A DNA stretch of 9,128 bases from DATLYH01 sp035575035 (GTDB lineage: Bacteria; Planctomycetota; Planctomycetia; Gemmatales; Gemmataceae): contig DATLYH010000278.1 of assembly GCA_035575035.1 (NCBI GenBank), positions 1-9,128 of the forward strand, read 5' to 3'. The position numbers and the translations under genes are program-made. The notes beneath the pieces are model-generated. The model ran no database searches, had not been told where the DNA came from, and saw only the letters and a program-made list of their open reading frames with translations. Below are positions 5,756-9,128 of the stretch, one piece after another. Within the stretch, counting starts at the first letter, position 1; the number at the start of each line of letters is the position of its first letter.

Positions 5756-7012
5756 TCAATCATTGCGAGTGGTACGTTCACTGAGATAACGCCAAGGCGT
5801 CCCGGCTGAGGCGTAGGCCGTCTCGGTCAGATGCCGCAGGCTGCCGCCGAAGACGCCGTCGCAGACGTGGTGCGCCAGGTCGAGCAGCAGCGGGAAACCG
5901 CGCTGGTCCTGGAACATGCTGTCGGCCAGGGCGATGTGAGCGGCGGTGTGGGCGTGGTCGGCGTGGGCGTAGAACAGCTGCGCTGTCGCGGCCGGCGTCG
6001 CCCGGTACAGGCCGACGACCACCTGGCCGGCGACCCGCTCCAGGAAGCGCGGAATCCACTGGGAAGGTGTCAGCGGCTCGCCGTCCCAGAGCAGCTCGCC
6101 GACCGCCTCGGCCGTGAACCGCCGTTGGTGGAACCAGGCCTCCAGCCGCTCGCGGAGCGTCCCGGCGATGGCGTAGTGCAAAGGGGGCAGAGCCTGGCCG
6201 ATCGTCAGCAGCAGGCGCTCGCGCGGCTCGCTGGCCACGAAGACAAATTTGCGGTGCCCCTCGATCAGCCCGCGCAGGACGGTCGTAGCCGCCATCATCA
6301 GTTCGAGGATGTCGGCCCCGGTGAGCAGTTCATAGGTGATCGGGTTGCCGTGCCCCATGCGCCAGACGGCTGACGAACGGTGCAACAGGATGGCGCGCTC
6401 GGCGTAGTCCATCAGCGACTTGCGGGCCAGCTCGCCGAGCCGATCGCCCGGGGTCGAGTGGTTCAGGGCTTCGCGGTCGGCACGGCGTTGCAGCACCGCC
6501 AGGGCCTCCTCGATCGGGTCGGCCGCCTTCTGGCGGAGGTCGCGGCGGAAGAGGCGCTGATGCCAGGTGCCCTGGTCGCCGCGATACGACACCAGTGAGA
6601 TGCCGACCTGATAGACGGTCAGCGGCAGGGCGTCGTGGACCTGGACGGTGCCGTCGCACGCCTCGACGCCGCCATTGAACAGCAGGCCGCGATGGATCAA
6701 CCGGAGGACGTCCCAGTCGGCGCGAAAGACGCCGCCTTTGCCGCCGGCGATCTGGGCGTCGAAGAGCCGGGGAAAGATCGTGGCCCGGGTGCGCCGTTGC
6801 AGTTCGTTCTCGGCCTGCACGGCCTCATGTACTTCGTGCTCGATGCGCGAGTATTCCCGGGCTAAATCCCAGCCCGGCAGCCAGGTTTCGATGTCGAGCA
6901 CCGCGCGCAGCTCTTCGCCGAAGCGGTCGCGGAACTCTCGACTGCCCACCGGGGCAGGCTCATCAGCCTGCACCGCAGGGTCGGGTTCGGCCTGGCGGCT
7001 GGTGCTGGGCAT
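5756..7012 (-). CDS. nurA: NurA-like nuclease
   Basis: A 418-aa protein read as NurA, the nuclease that works inside the HerA ring to resect DNA ends. Support: position directly upstream of herA; the first catalytic aspartate in ACDGTVQVHDALPL (D120, followed by G121 as in the NurA 'DG' motif) and the strand VYQVGISLVSY; and the C-terminal segment with H350, the ADHAHTAAHIALADSM run, and RGFPLLLDLAHH (372-383), resembling NurA's last motif. Helical N-terminal residues 40-85 look like the usual coiled part. The frame is open to an ATG at 7078, but that extension is encoded in the repeat-rich spacer. The ATG at 7012 has the strong ribosome site GGGAGGA 6 bases upstream, so I use it. Overall similarity is diffuse, as usual for NurA, and the family call leans partly on context. 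Confidence 0.7.
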   Translation of the reverse strand: MPSTSRQAEPDPAVQADEPAPVGSREFRDRFGEELRAVLDIETWLPGWDLAREYSRIEHEVHEAVQAENELQRRTRATIFPRLFDAQIAGGKGGVFRADWDVLRLIHRGLLFNGGVEACDGTVQVHDALPLTVYQVGISLVSYRGDQGTWHQRLFRRDLRQKAADPIEEALAVLQRRADREALNHSTPGDRLGELARKSLMDYAERAILLHRSSAVWRMGHGNPITYELLTGADILELMMAATTVLRGLIEGHRKFVFVASEPRERLLLTIGQALPPLHYAIAGTLRERLEAWFHQRRFTAEAVGELLWDGEPLTPSQWIPRFLERVAGQVVVGLYRATPAATAQLFYAHADHAHTAAHIALADSMFQDQRGFPLLLDLAHHVCDGVFGGSLRHLTETAYASAGTPWRYLSERTTRND

Positions 7013-7062
7013 GCCTTTCCTCCCAGGTTTGTTCCCGATGGACCAGTAGTTCGTGGTTCGTA

Positions 7063-7122
7063 ACCGGCCGGCTGACACCGGCCGCGCGCCACACCGGCCG
7101 GCTGACGCCGGCCGCGCGCCAC
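7063..7122. repeat. Two tandem copies of a 30-bp GC-rich palindromic repeat
   Basis: Two 30-bp units (7063-7092, 7093-7122) differ by one base (GACACC versus GACGCC) and begin ACCGGCCGGCTGAC. Each contains a hairpin of GGCCGGC-type arms around TGAC. The same unit occurs in opposite orientation at 9053-9128. They lie between the peptidase gene and the nurA start. Confidence 0.9.
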
Positions 7123-7139
7123 CGAGGCAGCCGGTCTTG

Positions 7140-7170
7140 CTACGGACTACCGACTACCGACTACGGACTA
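7140..7170. repeat. Heptad tandem repeat, 4.4 copies
   Basis: On the plus strand CTACGGA, CTACCGA, CTACCGA, CTACGGA and CTA follow each other with a 7-bp period. The peptidase gene ends inside it: its last codons (VRSR) and its TAG stop are repeat sequence. A heptad repeat is frame-shifting at each unit, so copy-number change would alter the peptidase C-terminus. Confidence 0.9.
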
Positions 7171-7879
7171 GCCGGAGTAGGGGATCTTCCGGCGCCGGCG
7201 GGAGGAGAAGCCGGCCGTACTCCTCGGCCCGTTCTGCCGTCAGGCCGAACACCGTTTGCAAGACCTCGACCACCCGCGCCCGCTCCGCCGTCCTGGCCCG
7301 GGCAGCCACGGCCGCGGCCGGAGCAAGCAGCTCGTATGCCAGCCGATCGGCTTCTTCCTCGGCAGCCGCGGCCTCCTCGGTGAGGAACTCCCGGCGCGGG
7401 CCGCGCTCCATCAGATGGACTTGCAGACCCAGCGAGACGCTGCCTAGCAGAGCATGGATGCGCTCCGCCGGTGTGGGCGGCCGCTTGCCATCGAGCACCG
7501 ATGCGACGCCGTCTCCCAGGCGCTGGCAGGCCCGTCGGCGTGGCTCCCAGTAATGGCGGAGAAAGTGGGCCAGCTCGTGGGCCAGCGAGAAGACCCGCTC
7601 CGCCGGCGGATCATCGGCATCCAGGAGAATCAAACCGGCCCCGGCGAACGCAGCCAGGCAGGCACGCAGCGGCCGGTCCGGCCCACCGCGCCAGGCAATC
7701 GCCAGCGCGGACAGATAGCGCTCGGCGGCGCGGACACTCAGCTTGGGCAACTCTTTGACGGTGAGGACCAGAGGACTGCGGACAATCGCCGGACGCAGCG
7801 TTCGTGGGAACGGTTCGGGTCCGCCGGCGGCTTCCCAGAACGCGGCCGCCGCTTCGCTAACCCAGAGAGGGACTCTCAT
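7154..7879 (-). CDS. ImmA/IrrE-type zinc metallopeptidase
   Basis: A 241-aa protein with the gluzincin motif HELAHF (H101, E102, H105) after the hydrophobic strand GLILLDADDPPAERVFSLA. The third zinc ligand is supplied by the EEEADRLAYELLAP helix (E176), the standard ImmA/IrrE pattern. Members of this family cleave or unseat repressors after DNA damage or phage signals (ImmA cuts ImmR; IrrE/PprI acts on DdrO). The start overlaps the previous gene by 4 bases (ATGA), with GGAGG just upstream. The natural target would be the small protein or sigma factor encoded immediately before it, which is inference. The last residues are encoded by a heptad repeat, suggesting an eroded or shifting C-terminus. 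Confidence 0.85.
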   Translation of the reverse strand: MRVPLWVSEAAAAFWEAAGGPEPFPRTLRPAIVRSPLVLTVKELPKLSVRAAERYLSALAIAWRGGPDRPLRACLAAFAGAGLILLDADDPPAERVFSLAHELAHFLRHYWEPRRRACQRLGDGVASVLDGKRPPTPAERIHALLGSVSLGLQVHLMERGPRREFLTEEAAAAEEEADRLAYELLAPAAAVAARARTAERARVVEVLQTVFGLTAERAEEYGRLLLPPAPEDPLLRLVRSR

Positions 7880-8247
7880 GGCGCCTCCGGGGGTTGATCG
7901 GGCGGCTCGACCTCCCGGTCGCGGGCCGCGCTGAGGAAGTGGTCGGCTGCCGGCGCCGCCCGCAGCCGCAGGATGACCCGGCCACGCTTCACCACCTCGG
8001 CCAGCCGCTGCGGTTCCATGCCGAAGCGCTCGGCGATGCAGGTAACATCTTCCCAGAACGCGGATGGTTCATCCCGCGGGGCACGGCAAAGTCGGACCAT
8101 GACCAGTTCTCCCACCGGACAGCCGAGGACTGCCGCCAGCCCCGCGTCGTCCAGTCCCTCACTCTGGGCGTAAGCCGCCAGCACCGCGGCGAGGAAGAAG
8201 GGCTCGCTCGCGACCCGGGCCGCCAACCTTTCCAGCGGGTCAGCCAT
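7876..8247 (-). CDS. Small helical protein, possible HTH-type repressor or sigma partner
   Basis: A 123-aa protein I cannot assign firmly. The core (residues 15-95) is predicted helical: FFLAAVLAAYAQSEG, LDDAGLAAVLGCPVGELVMVRLCR (31-55) and DVTCIAERFGMEPQRLAEVVKRG (67-89). 'LAAVLGCPVGELVMVRLC' has the spacing of an XRE-like helix-turn-helix, and 'IAERFGMEPQRLAEVV' resembles a second one. The C-terminal 25 residues are acidic and proline-rich, probably disordered. It overlaps the sigma gene by 8 bases, with GAGGAGG upstream, and the peptidase gene by 4, so the three are translated together. By analogy with ImmR-ImmA, it may be the peptidase's substrate or a factor holding the sigma factor. Confidence 0.6.
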   Translation of the reverse strand: MADPLERLAARVASEPFFLAAVLAAYAQSEGLDDAGLAAVLGCPVGELVMVRLCRAPRDEPSAFWEDVTCIAERFGMEPQRLAEVVKRGRVILRLRAAPAADHFLSAARDREVEPPDQPPEAP

Positions 8248-8875
8248 TTTGACCGCCTCCTCGTTCCAGTCGTTTCCGGATCCGGTCCTTGACCCGTTTC
8301 ACTTCCTGGGCCTGCTCGGCGGGCGGCAGATGGGTAATGCCCAGCACGCACGCATAGGCCCCTGTTTCCCGCACGCCTGCCAGCATCAGGTCCAGCACCT
8401 GGTTCTCCTGCTCCGTAAGGCCCTCCCGCACCGACTGGAGGAATGCCTGCCGTTGCTCCTCTTCCTCGGCCCGTTCGAGTTGAAGTGACGGCTCTTCCTC
8501 CCTCCGAAATAAGTTCCCGCCTTCCTCGCCGAGTTCGACAACCGACCACGGAACGCGCTTCTGATGATGACGGTTTTCGTCCCGGAGGAGGTTGAGCAAG
8601 TCGGACCGGGCGGCCATCCGCAGGTAGGCCCCTAGGTCCATCCGCCTGGGATCATAGGCTTGAGGGCAAAGCACATACTTGATCAGGGGGTCATGGACTG
8701 CCGACCCCCTGAGATGCTCATCCACGGTCGGGAAAGCGACCGCCAGCCATTGCCCGAGCGGAACGAGGTAGGCCTTGAAGAACTCGGCCGGGGCGGTCGG
8801 GTCAGAGTTGCAGAGGCGGAGGTGAAAGCTCAGACCTTCTTCTGGTGAAGGAAAGCAGGAATCCGGGCGCGACAT
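8240..8875 (-). CDS. Sigma-70-family RNA polymerase sigma factor (ECF-like, divergent)
   Basis: A 211-aa protein with two-domain sigma layout. A region-2-like domain at about 27-105 (PTAPAEFFKAYLVPLGQWL ... YDPRRMDLGAYLRMAARSDLLNLLRDENRHHQKR) contains the expected promoter-melting/-10 helix. A charged linker follows (REEEPSLQLERAEEEEQRQ), then a region-4-like domain at about 150-205 (GLTEQENQVLDLMLAGVRETGAYACVLGI ... EVKRVKDRIRKRLER). It lacks the sigma-1 and sigma-3 domains of housekeeping factors. It is the first gene of a head-to-tail set leading to nurA, herA, cas4-cas1 and cas2. A plausible role is switching on its own operon, perhaps including adaptation genes, when freed by the downstream regulators. 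Such small sigma-like proteins are numerous in planctomycetes. Confidence 0.75.
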   Translation of the reverse strand: MSRPDSCFPSPEEGLSFHLRLCNSDPTAPAEFFKAYLVPLGQWLAVAFPTVDEHLRGSAVHDPLIKYVLCPQAYDPRRMDLGAYLRMAARSDLLNLLRDENRHHQKRVPWSVVELGEEGGNLFRREEEPSLQLERAEEEEQRQAFLQSVREGLTEQENQVLDLMLAGVRETGAYACVLGITHLPPAEQAQEVKRVKDRIRKRLERGGGQNG

Positions 8876-8948
8876 AGGAGTACCCCTGTATCGGATAAGG
8901 GGAGACGGTTGTTGCGGACTGACCGGGCGGTTTCAGGCACGCCCTCCT

Positions 8949-8977
8949 ATGGTGTACAGAAGAACATGTTTTGTCAA
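8949..8977 (-). promoter_or_regulatory. Candidate promoter for the sigma/peptidase operon
   Basis: On the minus strand a perfect -35 box TTGACA (8977-8972) is followed, after 17 bp, by CACCAT (8954-8949), a poor -10 that keeps only A2, A5 and T6. It lies about 75-100 bases before the sigma-factor ATG in the only AT-leaning stretch of the region. A weak -10 is typical of promoters that need help or are repressed. The start codon at 8875 has AGGGG about 8 bases upstream. Confidence 0.45.
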
Positions 8978-8989
8978 CACAAAGTGTAC
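8952..8989. promoter_or_regulatory. Cluster of small palindromes over the sigma promoter, possible operators
   Basis: Within 38 bases there are two GTGTAC half-sites (8952-8957, 8984-8989), the palindrome AACATGTT (8963-8970), and TTTGT-N4-ACAAA (8970-8983), which covers the -35 box. Repressor sites over a -35 box are common, and the ImmR/DdrO analogy would predict one here. Each element is short and could be chance. Confidence 0.35.
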
Positions 8990-9052
8990 CATGCCGGCGG
9001 GAATTGGCAAGCAGGTAGGAGATGTCATTTGTGCGGGGCGAGCGGTCAGTGA

Positions 9053-9128
9053 GCGCGCGGCCGGCGTCAGCCGGCTGGTGGCGCGCGGCCGGCGTCAGCC
9101 GGCCGGTGGCGCGCGGCCGGCGTCCGCC
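9053..9128. repeat. Tandem 28-bp GC-rich palindromic repeat, continues past right edge
   Basis: Units 9053-9080 and 9081-9108 plus a partial unit 9109-9128 share GCGCGCGGCCGGCGTCAGCC. They are the reverse complement of the repeat at 7063-7122, with period 28 instead of 30. Each unit can fold into an 8-bp stem around GTCA. They are probably members of a dispersed genomic repeat family. Confidence 0.9.

Noticed and set aside
4544..5809. Plus-strand open frame of 421 codons, and a minus-strand one at 4356-5615
   Set aside because: Both are shadows of herA, whose Walker motifs fix the coding frame; the translations are rich in Arg, Gly and Pro and show no motifs.

Overview
The window looks like a chromosomal segment of a high-GC planctomycete (probably Gemmatales). 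This is inferred from base composition, from protein families typical of that group, and from GC-rich palindromic intergenic repeats. It holds most of a type I-G (formerly I-U) CRISPR-Cas locus on the minus strand. Only the small-protein/csb1 end of the interference module is inside the window; csb1 runs off the left edge.

Layout in transcription order (right to left): GC-rich 28-bp repeats at the right edge; a candidate promoter; a tightly overlapping trio encoding a sigma-70-family factor, a small helical protein and an ImmA/IrrE-type zinc peptidase; an intergenic spacer with a heptad repeat and inverted copies of the edge repeat; then nurA, herA, a fused cas4-cas1 and cas2, with gaps of only 12, 29 and 11 bp. 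Next comes an inserted plus-strand VapBC-type toxin-antitoxin pair (AF2212-like antitoxin, PIN toxin), flanked by two near-identical 108-bp copies of the cas2 3' end. A degenerate three-repeat CRISPR relic follows, then a sigma-70-like promoter, a 67-aa small protein gene and csb1 (Cas7).

Two points stand out. First, a HerA-NurA pair (helicase/translocase plus nuclease, known for DNA end resection) appears to be co-transcribed with the spacer-integration genes. That suggests an adaptation module with its own machine for making DNA fragments, possibly switched on by the sigma/peptidase trio. Second, one 'spacer' of the degenerate array resembles, with small indels, the entire predicted 5' leader immediately downstream of the promoter that should drive the small protein and csb1. 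This layout recalls crRNA-like RNAs that repress their own cas promoter (CreR-type), or an antisense RNA to the leader. It is inferred from sequence only.

Limits: no searches were run. Family calls rest on motifs read by eye, and promoter calls are consensus matches to a generic sigma-70 pattern.
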